A stretch of 64,000 nucleotides of DNA from Rhabditophanes sp. KR3021 (GCA_963281155.1 CAUJLY010000006.1:1984001-2048000); one strand, 5' to 3'; counted from the stretch's first letter, positions 1 to 13,499 are shown. Program-made: numbers and translations. Notes: generated from the letters alone by a model not told the origin.

Positions 1-110
1 TCCTAGGGACATTACATTCCTGAGTATTCCTGGGAACATTACAATCTTGATTGCTTCTACCATTACAATCTTGATTACTTCTGACAGTACAATTATTATT
101 TGGGATATTT
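1..110 (-). repeat. Short coding tandem repeat in the receptor's C-terminal tail
   Basis: Imperfect direct repeats of about 24-27 nt (plus-strand core CATTACAATCTTGATT, with diverged copies) lie inside the last visible exon. On the minus strand they encode repeats of the type RSNQDCN-G/V and R-N-T-Q-E-C-N-V-P, with an Asn-Cys pair in each unit. The repeats are in frame and probably expand or shrink between strains. The array continues past the left edge. Confidence 0.7.
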
Positions 111-2240
111 TGAGAGCCATGCGAAGATGACTTGATCATAATTCCCATTCCGGAAACCATATTTTGCGTTAGTGTAACATTATAATTGGGATCACAATCC
201 AAACTTGCATTTGAGATTGATTTGTTTGTGGCGTCAACGATGACGTTACTTCCATTTATATTGTAACGGTCACCATTTTCTGACATTTGATATTGATAAT
301 CTGTCATTGAAGATGTTGAATTATTTAGAGACAAGTTTGGAGCTGTGTTGTAGGAAGAGTCAGAGTATTGGCTGTTGATTGAGAGAAGGGAACTGCTGGA
401 GCAGGATGGTTTGAGTGTCAATTCTTCTTCGGTTTGGCCTTTTCTTCGTGTCATTCCCATGATTTCTTCCATGCTTAAATTGCCCTTTTCTTGCAAGGCT
501 AGGGAATCCAAGTTGTCAAGTAAATCATGCATCAAAGGATCACTTGCATGTTTACCGAATGATTCGAGAAAATGCAAATTCTTATTCATCACATTCCCCA
601 ACATCACAATAGTTGGCAAGAACAAAAGCAAATTACCGAATCTCGAAGAAGCAACGCCTTCCGGATGGATTGCTTTAACAGTATGAAAGAGTGCTTCTTG
701 AACACGATCTCTTAAATCAGCAATCATCTCTGCGCTCTCATGTGAGAGGCCACGGACTTCTAAAACAGTAATAATAAATATGTTTACAAAAATTTGTTTT
801 CAAACAAAAAAGTTGTATTGTAAACGTACGATGATTAAGAACTATGATCGCCTTCATTAAAGTTGACTCTTCATCAGCTAAGTTGAAATTTCTAAATGGC
901 TCAACCAACTCATCGATTGCTCTTTCAACAATTTTGTTTGCTAGGTAGCTGCAAAAGAAAGATAATTTGTGGTTTGAAGATCAAACAACTTACTAAGGCT
1001 CCTCGTATGAGTATTCTGAAAGTCTTGGAACGTAACCAAAATTACACATACAAAGAATATTCTTGTCAGATGCTTTTTTGGCGGTTGCGACGGAGAAACT
1101 GAAGATGGATAGAGGTGCATAAGCACTTTTGATTAAAGCTAATTTGTCACTGATATTATGCATCTCCATGATTAGTGACAATTGTTCTACCCAATCTATC
1201 GTTGAGATTAGGTGACGGTGAGCAATTGACTTTAATTCTTGATTGCCGGCTTGTTGGTATGGGTTGTAATTCATCTAAATTAGGTGGGCGATTAGTTGTG
1301 TCATTAATTAACATTAAAGTACCTCTGTTCGTTTGCCGTCCAAAAATGTGGGATCTTCAAGGATGTGACGAATGGATGAAAATTGAATAGGATAGATGCA
1401 TAATCCGTTATCTAGAGTGTCGCCGTGACAAACCCATTTTTCAGCTTGAGTTAGCTGAACAATTAAAGTCTTGATATCTGGCGACATTCCATTTAGCCAG
1501 TCTTCTTTTCCGAAGTATTTGGGACTGTGGAACATGTCATCTTCCGTTCCACTTGTTTCTCCACAAGACACATGATTTTTTATGTTTTTTCTCAACTTTA
1601 AATGACCGATTTTTGAACTGTTGTCTCGATCGGGTCTTACAGCTAAATAAAGTTTAAATACTTACACTTAATTAAATTTTGGTTACCTTTTGGATCCATT
1701 CCGACCTCAATGCAACCTAAAATCATTAATTATTAATTGGAAAAAGTTGCAACTTACGCCGGAAACGACAAAATCGACATGAATTGCGTTCATCTAAAGG
1801 AAGTAATTAATTTGAAATGTGTTAATTAATCAATTGCTTTGAAAAACGTACGTCTATCCACAATGCAATTTCCCTGATACCTGCAAACATACTCTTTGGG
1901 TCTTTTGAGAGTACGTCTAAAGAATCCCTTGCAACCATAACAAGTGGGAACAGAATAATGCATACGTGCTGGAAAATCACCACAAACTCTGCACTTGTCA
2001 AGACTTTTGTCGGCTATGAAAGAGACCATTAAGAATAAAGGGCATCAACTTACATAAATGAGACATGGGCAGGTGAATGGCATGTGCCTTTTGAGCAAAT
2101 CCAGAAACAGTGGAAATATTGTTTGCAACTACAGGTTGTTTGTTCATGTTTTCTGATGAAGCATCGATATTATCAATGCTCTCGCTATATTCGAAACTAT
2201 GGGGCATAGAGGCGCGTCTTTCGAATGTATTAAAATCCAT
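1..2240 (-). CDS. Nuclear hormone receptor, nematode HNF4-derived type (3' end off the left edge)
   Basis: Ligand-regulated transcription factor acting in the nucleus. Exons, 5' to 3' on the minus strand: 2240-2054, 2013-1852, 1793-1758, 1716-1687, 1642-1323, 1274-994, 948-830 and 759-1, all phase-consistent, giving 631 codons before the edge. The C4 zinc-finger domain starts near residue 70 (CRVCGDFPARMHY, then P-box region CYGCKGFFRRT); the second finger includes CRYQGNC and CRFCRFRRC, followed by GMDPKAVRPDRD, a tail typical of nematode receptors expanded from HNF4. A helical ligand-binding domain follows, with the core FGNLLLFLPTIVMLG near residues 405-425. After it comes a long Ser/Asn-rich tail of about 150 visible residues ending in short tandem repeats at the window edge. 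Two exons (36 and 30 nt) are very small. The start is the ATG at 2240. The exact paralogue cannot be named. The family assignment is strong; the ligand is unknown. Confidence 0.9.
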
Positions 2241-3543
2241 CGTATTTCCTTTTTTATTATTTGTGTGTGTTGATATATTATAATTATAAACTCTAGCAAA
2301 CTAGGTAATATTATATCATAAAATGTGAATAATGACTTCACATATATAAGAGTATGTGTATTATATCAAATTAGACGTTTATACAAATATAGACACAAGT
2401 TGATATCTTTAATATTATTAAGGTGGATGCTTCTTAAAAAAATAATTAATTGATATAGAGTGAAATATTTATTAGTAATTATGGCGACGTCAAAAACTGT
2501 TATCATTTAAAGTTATCTTGTTAAAGTGTATAATATAATAAGGTTAAGATGGTAATTGCTTTCCCATCTAATGACGGTATGAAGCCCAGAGTTATCAAAA
2601 AAATGAAAAGAAACTATAAATAATCTAAAAATAAAATGTTTAACCATTTTAAAACGGAAAGACATCCGATTGCGGCAGCATAGCGACATGATTCAAAAAA
2701 ATGAAAAGAAGACAGTATCGTCACTTTGACAATCTTAATTTCAGTATTATTATTTTGTTATCCTGATCACCAATAAAACGTGGTTCTAACCTAATGATAT
2801 ATTCTATTTTTTGAAAATAAAGAAGAATAGTAACAGGACGTCTACATCATACAATAAATTACAACATAAAATATCTGTATGCATATAAATTAAAAAAGAA
2901 TTTTTTAGTAGCGAAGAAGATGACGATGGGTGAACCAACATATGAATATGATTGTCGTCAATCTTATTTCATTAACGGTGATAAATGCAGTGCGTTAATA
3001 TATATTTTTTCAAAACATACACATTCATACCATTTTATAATCTTGAAGGGTTGTGATTTGCATGTGAGCAAATTGCACTAACTTACAACCTTATTTAGGA
3101 TGAAATATGATCAATGATATGTCATATATTTATATACTTATATTTATTTTATACAAAAACGCCGTTTCACCGCTTTCCTTAATAGATATATCAAGTTTAG
3201 TTTCTTCCCTTTTTTGACTACTCACAACTGTCACCATCTTTTATTATCAAAAATTAATTTATCAGAAAATATCAAACGAATATTACATTTTAGGTATGTT
3301 CTATGTCTGATCAACTTTATTATTTCAATGTTTCAACTAAACAAACACTTCTTACATTTATGTTCAAATTAATTTATGATATATTAAGTGATTTACATTT
3401 TCTGATCAAATTAACATATATTTTACATATTAATAAACGTTGTTTCTTAAAAAAGAAATTTAAAATAGAAGATTGTGTCTAGATGTGAGATGACAATAGT
3501 ACTCTTCATTTAATAGTTGTTGAAAGCTTTTTTGTTTTTTATA
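2241..3543. other. Intergenic spacer, no gene seen
   Basis: A+T-rich DNA between the receptor start and the 3' end of the BTB gene. I see no ORF with family similarity and no clear RNA gene. The receptor's promoter should lie in its left part, but no TATA or other element stands out from the A+T background. Confidence 0.5.
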
Positions 3544-4630
3544 TTAATTGTAAAACTCATCAAATTGTTCCGGATTAGCTTGCCCAGGCAATTTGGGTTC
3601 AAGCCTAGCCAAAGCAGGATTTGACTTTGAACGGACTGGGGGACAGGCGAAATCTACATGCCTAGAAATGCCAGCCTTCATCTCCCAGGATACATGAAAA
3701 AAAGGTCTCTGAACAAAATGATAACTAATTTCAGAAACAGGCGAATGGGTTTTCTTTACTCTTTCTTTGTGGATTGGGAATCCTTCCATCCCTAATCTGA
3801 TATCTTTTAGCTGTCTTTCTTGAAGCATACTCTTGGCAACATCTCTATTTTCGGCATAAGAAAAGAATTTGTTCAAGGCAGTACAATAAGTAATTGTGAC
3901 GTTTTCTTGCATACAATTAGGTGGATAATTGGGATCCCATTCTACCATATCTTCATCATACAAAATGACCAGATGCAATTCACGAGCACCCGTTTTTGCT
4001 TTTTCAATCATGATAGGTGTGATGGTATCCTGCAATAGTTTATCAAAACTTTCCTTTGCTCCTTCATTGCTGAGTTCATGTAATACATCACAAAGATTAG
4101 TAAAATTTATGGAACTGATGTCGAAAGGAATCATAAAGTAGTCACAAGCCTCCTTGAATTCTTTCATGTTGACTTCCTTTGGTACGAGGGGTCTGTCATG
4201 GTGATAATAACTTAGGATGCACTCAAAGCAGGCAGTTGAGAAGTCTGCGCTGATCTTAAATACCTTTCCATTCATTTGCTTAAGTAGCTTACAATATTCC
4301 GCTTGATTTTCGATTGCATCAACGTCCAGGATATTTTTGTTGTTGAAGGTAAAGTATGTGGCAAGCATGGTTCGACCTTTGTTTAAGATTAAAGAAGCAT
4401 CAACAACAAAACCAACGTTGTTGATGTCAAATATGATGTGTTCGCCTAAAAAGCTTTAATTAGCAAAGGGTAACGTATCAATATTTACCATAAACTCCTT
4501 TGCTTAATATGATGGTTCTGTATGAGTCTTGAGTAGTGGATTCTTCAGATGACAAAGGCACGGAGTCCTGGTTAAAGGTCAAAGACCCTCCCAACGACAT
4601 TGATCTTGTGTTACGGCAGGCCTGCTTCAT
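3544..4630 (-). CDS. BTBD10/KCTD20-family BTB domain protein
   Basis: Two exons, 4630-4489 and 4445-3544, 347 aa. The protein aligns over its length with vertebrate BTBD10/KCTD20: a short Ser-rich N-terminus, the BTB-like region from about residue 48 (HIIFDINNVGFVVDASL), then FKEACDYFMIPFD, LHELSNEGA, WDPNYPP, RDVAKSMLQERQLKDIRLG, VQRPF and RHVDF-CPPVRSKS near the C-terminus. BTBD10 in mammals is reported to bind and activate Akt; the same role here is inference. The N-terminal low-complexity region is shorter than in vertebrates. The first ATG after an in-frame stop is used. The gene is intact and shares no evident operon with the receptor 1.3 kb away. Confidence 0.92.
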
Positions 4631-7600
4631 TTTAGATAAAATTAATTGAAAGTAATTTTAATTAAAAAGATTGTGTTTATAGGGTAAGTATAAGAACGAT
4701 GTATGCTTTTTATTATTATGAAAGTGCTTTCTTCAAGACAAATGACAAATAGCACCCGCACTAATGATTGTTCTGATATCCAGGCCAAAAAAGATAGAGT
4801 TCTAACCGAAATCAGACAAAATGCAATCTGGATAGTATAATAAAATTAAATAAAATGATAGGGACAAACATTTAAAAGTTGTATCAATATTCGATGCGTT
4901 TATTATGTTACTAATTAACAAATGAAAGTAATGAATGGGTGCAATATTACAATATGATGCAAACAAAATGAGGAATATGAGTATGACGTTTCTATCGATT
5001 TGCTGGTCTTTTTCAAAGGGTGGTGTGGCAGCAAAATACAAAGCATTTAGGTATATTCTAGTCACTTAGGTTTATTGGTGTTAGCACTTATGATTACAGA
5101 TTATGAAGAACAATTAGGAGAGTTGTAGTTTGGCTTTTCCGTTACTAATAGGTACCACTTTTATTGGCTTTGATGTCAACCGTCAATTTTTATAAATATT
5201 TGTTTTCTCATTTTTTACCTGGTAACACTTAAATTGCAAATAATTATTTAAACCTTTGTTTTTACCTTCCGCAAATTTGTTTATGATACTAACCACATAA
5301 AATTAAATTATCGAGCATTCGAAAGAAAAATAATCAAGTAATAAACATTTATATCATTTACATAGTCTAACACCACCATAACAAAATCAGGACAAAACGA
5401 ACGGTGCTTTGCAAAAATACAAAGACATAGTATGTGGTATTTATTTACCAAAATAGATATCCCAATAATTATTTAGTCCAATTTCATAACATAATTTAAA
5501 AGAAAATAAATAGTATTGACAAAACCACTCTTTTAAATACTATTCTAAATGTAATTTGCAATCACAAAACATAGAAAGATTATCATATAAAAAATGGTGG
5601 AGTATCCAGGAGAAATATAATAAACGATATGATATATTTCAGTGAGAAATCAAAATAACATACTATTAGATTGATTGAGGGGTAAGAGGTTACACATCTT
5701 TTTAAAAGACGTTCTTATTGGCAGTGTGAAGATAAGTAACTAATTAAATGAATACATTACCAAGAGTGAATTTTTTTCCTTCACATATCAAGATCACATT
5801 TGCAGATTGACAATTCTTTAAGACAACAGGACAGTTAAGTATATATTTGCAATATAAGTATTAGTCGATAAAATCAAAAGAAATAGTTATTAATCATGCG
5901 TTCAAATAGTATTCAGGAGAAGGTTTAGTCATCATAAAATGTTGCTCAGTCAAATAAAAGTTTGGATGTCGCTTTTGTTGTCGTTGTAAATGATAAGATA
6001 AAATAAATGGTGATACCAGTGTTGTTTTCAATACTTTATTTCCTCTAACTCACACAAATTACATCACCTGTTTCTATTTTTATAAGACAATACCACTAAA
6101 AACAATAAAATAACACTTTTTGATTGGAAAAAAGAATTTGTTTAAAATTGTAAGGGTGTTCGAAAGTAATTATTTTAGAAAACATTCTCAAGATATATGC
6201 AGTAATAATATAAAGTTAGCAAATGAAATGTGCTAAGATATGTTGGGAATTGTGTTCACAGACTTTACTTCAAAATAAAGGAATTAACAATTTTAGAAAG
6301 GGTTGAGACATTAATAATTTTTGAAATATTTAAAAATGTATAAGTAAAATGACACATCTTAAAAGTCTTTGTATTTGTATGAATGAAAAAGTAGGCTCAA
6401 TAAGTCAGTAATGAGAATAAATGTTAAATTTGGTAATTGAAATGATGATGATAAATAGTAGAAATGGTAGTTGTTTGAGCGATATGTTTGCAAATCTATC
6501 TACCTAATTCAAATAAAGTTTCCGGTTTTGGCGTACACCAATATTGGTAATATTATTAGTGGCATTTGAAGAAAATATAATCGTAATATTAATTATTAGT
6601 TAGAATGAACAGCTCTATCTTATCTAATGATGAATTGGGGATAGCATCATCATGTGGTTAACAACTATAATAACATCAACAATAGAAACACTCCCAATTG
6701 TGATAAGTTGTTGATGGAGCGGGTGTATAAAGAGATAGACGCAGGTTTCATTGTTTAATATCTAAAGATATCTATATTGCTGATGTAACACATATTTTCT
6801 TATTTTTAAATACCATTCATTAAGTACATACCAACAACATCTGGTAAATGTCATTCAAACAGAAATGTACTCTTACAGCCGTAGAAAATAAATGGTTGCT
6901 GCTATATTTTTTAATTAAATGTTCCATTTATCAAATTAATTTAAATGAAATTAGATTAAGTAAATAAAATATGCTCTAGCTATAAATAACCCATTGAAAT
7001 AATTCAAAATTTATTCCATTGATGTCAAGTACCAATTTTTGAACAATCCAATTAAAACAAAAAGATTATGAATGATTTATTTAAATATTATGGCGGGATT
7101 AATGTTCATAAATGTCCATAATCGGGTTTGAGTATATTTGAATAATAATGTTGCTAAATCCTACTAAACTTTATTTATATTAGCTTTTTATGTTTTTGAT
7201 TGTCAATTGCCATCAAATCACAGAATAGGGACTATTTGTTTGCACTCCAAAAATATGTGTACTACACTATACACGCATATTAAATATAAATGCATATACA
7301 TATACAAAGTTATTATTGACTATTATTAAAAATAATGCGCATTGCCACCATCCAACGAATAAAGGCGCTCAAAACAGTCTCCTTCCCACAACACCATACA
7401 TATCCAGAAATTGCAAAAAAGAGACCCAAACTTAACGATGCTTCTAAGACAACAATCCTGGCTATTTTAGTTGGACACGCACCCCTTCATATATATTTGT
7501 GTATAAATATAACATCTACACAGATGTATATATTTAGATGTATGTGAGTAAAATGTACGAGGATCGAAAATTAAAGAAAGACACAACTAAATGTCATAGG

Positions 7601-8871
7601 GCCGAATATCGTTCTCATAGTTTCTACGCAATGTCCATCTGTTATTTAGTTCACATTTCTCAATTTATTATTATCTGCTTATTGTCAGCTTAATGTTTCT
7701 TTCTTTTGTTGCCACATCTATTATTCGCCCATTATCACTTTTAATCATTTATAATGGATTAAATAAAATTATTATTCCATTAAATATGTGTTTTAATCTG
7801 TTAAATTATTAATAATGCCAACACTTTTTTGAAATCACTTTCAAGACAGTTGTTTTGTTGGTTTTTAGTATGTGTTTGATTTATGAATACTAGTACGCAA
7901 GTGCTACTACTCTTAGAAAAAGGTGTGATAGAAGTATTTAACGGGACTATTTTTTAAAGCTATACACTTTTCATCATTTCTTGTGGCTTTGATTTTAACA
8001 ATGTATTTTTATTAAATACGTAATATTATATAATATTTCAATGTATAATCTGTCTTGGCAAATTTGTATATGGAAACAAATAAGCTCTGAAAAAGCATTT
8101 AACAGCCATGAAATAAGGATATAATAATTTTTGCTCATGCCGCCAGCTAATTATCAGTACATGCCTTCGTTTATCAGTAAAATGTGTTACGAAATTAAAA
8201 TTCTTTTTGTTTAAAGTAGGCAAGATAATAATACAAATTGTTCCATATAAACCTTCTGCGCTATAAAATTAATTTAGACTAAATAAAACCATTAGCATCA
8301 TTTTCCACAACCCTGTTCCGCCTTCCAATCTAACAATTTTATATCTATATATATTCTCAGTCATATAATTTTGTTCCCAACAAAAGGCCAACCTGACTTT
8401 CTTTGTGTTCGGGCTAACAAGGGTGACAGGATATTAATAATATATCTAAATAGCCAAGAGTCTGTTGGTCAAAAAAAGATATACCTCTTCGAAATCAGGA
8501 TTGACACATTAGACGTTGGGCCAACCAATTTGCTTATCAATCCTGCCTTTCTTTATTCAATATTTGTGATTACAAATTAATAGACATGTCATTAAGAGAA
8601 AGGAATGAATTCAAATGTATACACTTAATTACCATCTGTTATTTATCACGTTTAATGCCATCGAAATTTGCTTTTACTTTCCTTCTATTTACCTTTTATC
8701 ACTTTGTTACAGGGCAAACGTTTATTAGGATCAACGAGTTAAATTTTACTATATTCTTATACACACTTCTTCTTAACATCTATATTCAAAGTACTTATTT
8801 CTATATTATTCTCATAGAATGGTGCAATATTAAAATCAGCAGCAACTAAAAATTGACAAAAATCTACAACT
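4631..8871. other. Long gene-poor A+T-rich spacer
   Basis: About 4.2 kb with no exon set that I can support. Two short open frames near its right end (8371-8580 and 8586-8849, plus strand) show no family motif; the second is hydrophobic mainly because of its A+T bias. The promoters of two divergent genes (BTBD10 to the left, tincar-like to the right) must lie in it. I see no repeat family or RNA gene. Confidence 0.5.
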
Positions 8872-11526
8872 ATGGGATGTAGACTCCGGATTCGTTTGAA
8901 CGAATTATCATCATTATGGTACACGATTGGTGTTTTGTTGTTGCAAATTTATTTATTGTATTTGGGCTTTGAACGGTACCGATTATACCAGGATGTTAAA
9001 TGGCCCCAACATCAATACCCTTCAGTGTGGTTGTCATCTTACATGATCCTTTACTCCACCTGCATACCAATGTGCATGTTTTTCTTCGCAACTGGATTTT
9101 TCAAAACAGGCAACTTAGCAGGTGATCGAGAGCAGCTGGGGATGATTGAAAGCAATGTGTGTGAAATAACAAAATCAAAAAGGAACCTTTGTTGTTCAAT
9201 GTTTAAATCGGTTAAAAATATTTGGAAAAACTTCCTGCCCTTTCCACAAACATTACACATTACTATGGCTTTTTGTCAATTGTTAGGTCAACAAATAATG
9301 TTATCACAAATGTACCGTTTCAACTTCATGAATACAAACGACATCATCAACACGGAAGCTGACTTTATCTACAAAAGAGCAAATCAACTAGCTCTAAACT
9401 TGCCCGTTGGGGATACCAAATTACAAGGTTTCCGCATAACATCCGAAGAATTATCCTACTTTCCAATCTCACCAAATTTGCTTCCAATCTTAATGCATAC
9501 CAAATTGTTTGGAATTCCACTAGAATTCGTAAATTTAATAATAGCTTTAATTGCCTTTGCTCAACGCTACCCTCGCCTCTTTTGGAAAGTAAGCGAGCCT
9601 TTTTCAATCCTTTTTTCTCTTTTTATGGTAATCCATGGTATTACGATAGTATACAGCTACTTTGCATTCTCATTACTCTATCGAATTCAAGAAACAAACA
9701 GATACAACATAAGACCACTAACGATAGGTTTACCTATGGCTTCCTCTAAAAATCTTATTTTTTATCACCCCATTAGTATCATCGCCCTTTTTATAACGGA
9801 TTTGGCGATACTAATGTTAGCTCCATTAGCACTCCATCTGTATGGCTTATCCAAGTATAAAACAGTAATTGCAACGACTAAGCAGAGGATGTCTTTACTG
9901 CACCATAAACTTTCTGCTCCTCCAGCCAGTAGCAATAGTGGTGGATATTATCAGGGAGAAAATACATTTTCTATCAACAAATCAAATCAATGTTGTGATG
10001 GTTATGGATCTCATATGGTGGCCATTTTGGTTTTGATATTAACGGCCATTACTCAATGTCCAACTATCTATGCTTTAATGGTGCTTTATCAATATGAAAA
10101 TAAGACCATTTTGTTGCACTGCATAGTTGTGAGGATCGTATATTTATTTGCTTGGATCATTTTGTGGTTGATATTAACTTTAATTAAAAATTGGAACTTC
10201 CGAGTCAGCCATCCGGTCGAGGAAATAATTAATATTCAGGTATATTTTAATTCAATCCAAACAACTTTTAGTAATCATTTGTTTAGAATGCACATAAGCT
10301 GATTGAATTAAGCAATGAAGATGACAATCAACATCACATTAATCCTTCAAAGCTTAAAAATGCGATGTTATTAATGCAAGGGGAATATGTATGTTTAATT
10401 TAAAAGACCATTAATTTCAAAATTGTTTACAGATGTATTTGACTAATGACAATATGATGAAACAAAGTGTCATAAATCTTGTACATAAAAATAAAATTGA
10501 AAATGGGGTTTTAATGCCAAAGTATAAGATGTCGCCGATAGTTAAGCGAGTTTTAGGATCAGAAAGACCTTCTCCCATTCCTCAACATCGACCGTACGAT
10601 TATTCCCAACAGAACTTGTATAATTCGCAGACTGGCTCACAAGCTCAGCTTAATAATCAAATGAGAATGTCACCGGCTAAGGATGTTCACAGACCATTGA
10701 TAACTCCTCAATACACGTGGGCAGAGAGTGGTGTCTCAAAACAAGGCTCAACCGTTCAAATGAATGATCATACTGAGCATGGGTTTGTTAATTCATTCGG
10801 AACTTTACAAAGAACAAACAAACCAAATGATGAAATGTGTGGATCTTTGCGTGGCGTTCCAACAAGTATATTATCAGGCCAACATTACGGCACCTTACAA
10901 AACAGACCAATAAATCCAGTGAGATATTCACCAATCCGCCACAGACCACAACCACCCATACAACAACAAATTTACGACCCCAAATTCCAAGCCTCTTCTT
11001 TGTATGGAACGTATGGAAGGCAGGAGAATATGCAGCCATTTAATAATAAGGCACTTAATCCAATTATCAACAAGCAACCACCTCAATATATGATGAACAA
11101 AGATGGGACTGTAAGTAATAAATAAATGCATCAAAATAAATTAAATAAATTTGTGTCTTTTTACAGAATAACAAAATATTAAGCCCGCAAACAATTAATA
11201 AAAATGGCCTGGCATTGTCATATACTGGAACATTAAGCAGTAGCAACAAGCAATACGAAACTTCATCCCAATTTCTTCCTCCATCAACTCATTCAGCTGT
11301 TCGTGAAAATAGTTTTGGTAATTATGGTTACAAAAAAGGACTTTCAACGGGAATTAATGTACCTAGCAAAGGTAATGATGACAGATTCGAAAATATTTAC
11401 GGGCAGATCTCTGAATCTAGTAATTTAAAGAAATTAGTGAGTGTCAGTGAAAGTCCCAGAAGTAATCATTCAAATGATGAAACGGTGGCTAAAGGAATGA
11501 CTGAATATGCTACTAGTATTGTTTAA
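8872..11526 (+). CDS. Tincar-like multi-pass membrane protein
   Basis: Four exons, 8872-10239, 10287-10388, 10433-11110 and 11167-11526, all joined in phase, 835 aa. The N-terminal half holds about eight hydrophobic segments: a first segment at residues 15-35, a second at about 55-75, others near 220-275 and 300-325, and two more after residue 380. The sequence FFATGFFKTGNLAGDREQLG after the second segment matches the conserved FKVGNLANDG-type block of Drosophila tincar. The second half (about residues 460-835) is a cytosolic-type tail rich in Gln, Asn, Ser and Pro, with recurring YG/SYG and RYSPIR motifs and no domain I recognise. Tincar acts in fly heart and eye development, reportedly downstream of Hedgehog; its biochemical activity is not known. 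An AATAAA lies at 11632-11637. The start ATG is the only one before the first membrane segment. Confidence 0.82.
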
Positions 11527-12654
11527 CACTTCAATGGAGATAATTGCTGGAAAAGCTTCTTTCTATTCCTCTTTTGCTGGAATTGTTTTTATAAATTAAT
11601 AATAATCAAGGCATTTACGATAATGATATCAAATAAAGATTTAATTAAAGTTTATTTATTAATTGTAGTCTAACAAATTGATGCAAGTATAAATCTGATG
11701 TCAAATTCAGAATCAGAATGTTATTTGTGTCCACAATATCATATTGTCCTTATATTAACTATGTTGGAATCTCAATGAAATGTTTCTACAAAGTAGCAAA
11801 AATACTTGTCTAATGAACACTTAACAACTTAGTTTTTGTTTATGAAAGCATTCAAATCATGTGATTAATGTTGATTCCTTTAACTTATATTGTTGGGATT
11901 TAATATGACTACAGTAATCATATAAGAATCCATTTGACATTATTTACTAAAAAAGCTTCAGAAATCAAAACGAAGTTGAAATAAGTTTTTTTGCATTTTA
12001 ATATTAAATCGTTGTTTGATTAAGAAGCCAAACAACAATTTGACAACTTATATAGTCATGTAGCGTATCCTGCAAATTTGTCTGTACTAAAAGAAACGTA
12101 ATTTGGCGACTTATGAATACCTTTTATGAAAAGATATAGGCAAAGCTTTAAAATTATCCGAGAAACAATAGTCGTATTTAAAAGTGTGACATAATTCTTT
12201 TGCCTTTGAAAATGTGCTAAATATTTTTATTCAAAGTGGATTATTCAATGTACCTTGTGATTGTTCTGCAAATAAGTTTCTGTATCTGTTACTTCGTTTG
12301 CATGTTGCGGTTTTTCAATTGAATTAGGAGCGGGGTTAACAGCTCACTTAGCCTCAAAGACAAATTTACAGGTTTTATATGAACTTTTATAGGTTTCAAC
12401 TACTATGTGTCTGATAGGTCCCACTTTGGTCGTGGATTTCATAAGATCATTGCATCGGAAAGTTGTTTTAAAAAAAGTTCTTATCTCGTAAATAACCGTG
12501 CTCTTAACTACTTCAATTACCGCCTATATTGCTCTTATATTCAAAATATCATCAAAAGGAATGTAGTATTTATTAATAAAATATAATTTGTATGATGAAT
12601 ATTGTTATCTATTTAATTACATTTGAAAATCCAAACATACTTTCTGTCCTACAC
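11527..12654. other. Intergenic spacer with a possible coding relic
   Basis: 3' flank of the tincar-like gene, including its poly(A) signal, then A+T-rich DNA. Around 12385-12560 the plus strand is less biased and reads without stops for roughly 55 codons in one frame. It has no recognisable family and no start, so it is not called as a gene. Confidence 0.35.
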
Positions 12655-13320
12655 GGATAGTGTACTGCATTATTGGTACTACATTGCTAGGAGAAGGTAA
12701 GCTTTTAATAAATGGGATATCATTTAAATTCAAATTTCAGGTGGCTTTGGCGTGGTTTTCAAATGTTACGACACGGGGAACACAAGCCGGGAATTCGCGA
12801 TGAAAATCGAGAAGAAAATTGATACTAGAAGACATTCTAAATTGAAGATAAGTGAGGAAAGTTAACTCATATAATAATTTGAATTTCAGGTTCCAGTTTT
12901 GAAAAAAGTTTCCAATGCTCGGAAACGTTTTCCCATTTCACCGCTATGGTCGATAGAGGAAAGGAGAAAGAATTCTTTTTTTGGTTATGAATTGGTTGGG
13001 AAAGTTTGATTGACTTGAAAGAGCTAGACCTGGGAAGGTATTCACCATTGGGACGAGAACCGGTGCTGCCATTCAAAACTTAGAAGCCATCGAGGACTTG
13101 CATAAGCAAGGATTCTTCATCGTGATATCAAAGTAAATCAAAATTAAATAAATTTACGTGTATTGATTTGCAAGAAAGTCAAATTTCCCTAAGTTGCTAA
13201 CATGTATATTTTTGTTTAGAGCGGGAATTTCGCCATGGAACAAAATCTACAACAAAAGGCTGATCGAATGGACTGGGAACGGGAAGACCTGGACAAAGGA
13301 GATAATGACGATGAATGACG
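12655..13320 (+). pseudogene. Degenerate CK1/TTBK-like protein kinase
   Basis: Remains of a worm-type casein-kinase-1/tau-tubulin-kinase gene. The glycine loop spans an intron (GEG before 12695 and GFGVVF after 12740), followed by the lysine motif EFAMKIEKK. Later pieces lie in different frames: FTAMVDRGKEKEFFF, a GKSL-type segment, GAAIQNLEAIEDLHKQGF, a damaged HRDIK, and a damaged PGNFA after 13220. At least five one-base shifts in about 500 nt break the frame, two of them in T runs at about 12928 and 12977. No activation segment or C-lobe is found. With this many breaks a sequencing error is unlikely. TTBK-like kinases are hugely expanded in nematodes, and dead copies are expected. Confidence 0.8.
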
Positions 13321-13499
13321 TATTTTGGGCTAATAAGTTTATGACCTCACATTTTGATTATAATACTATAAATTTTAATAATATCTTCATTCATATAATA
13401 AAAACGTATGATGATTCTTGTCCTCCTTTCTTTTCATCCAGTAAATTCATTATCTTTCGTTTGAGATCACGTTTTGCTGTCTTTGACGGACCATTCATT

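Noticed and set aside
8371..8849. Two short plus-strand open frames before the tincar-like gene
   Set aside because: No domain, no useful splice partners, composition like background; the tincar start ATG is independent of them.
12655..13320. Kinase frameshifts as sequencing errors only
   Set aside because: At least five shifts within about 500 nt, only some in homopolymers, while neighbouring genes read cleanly, point to real decay.
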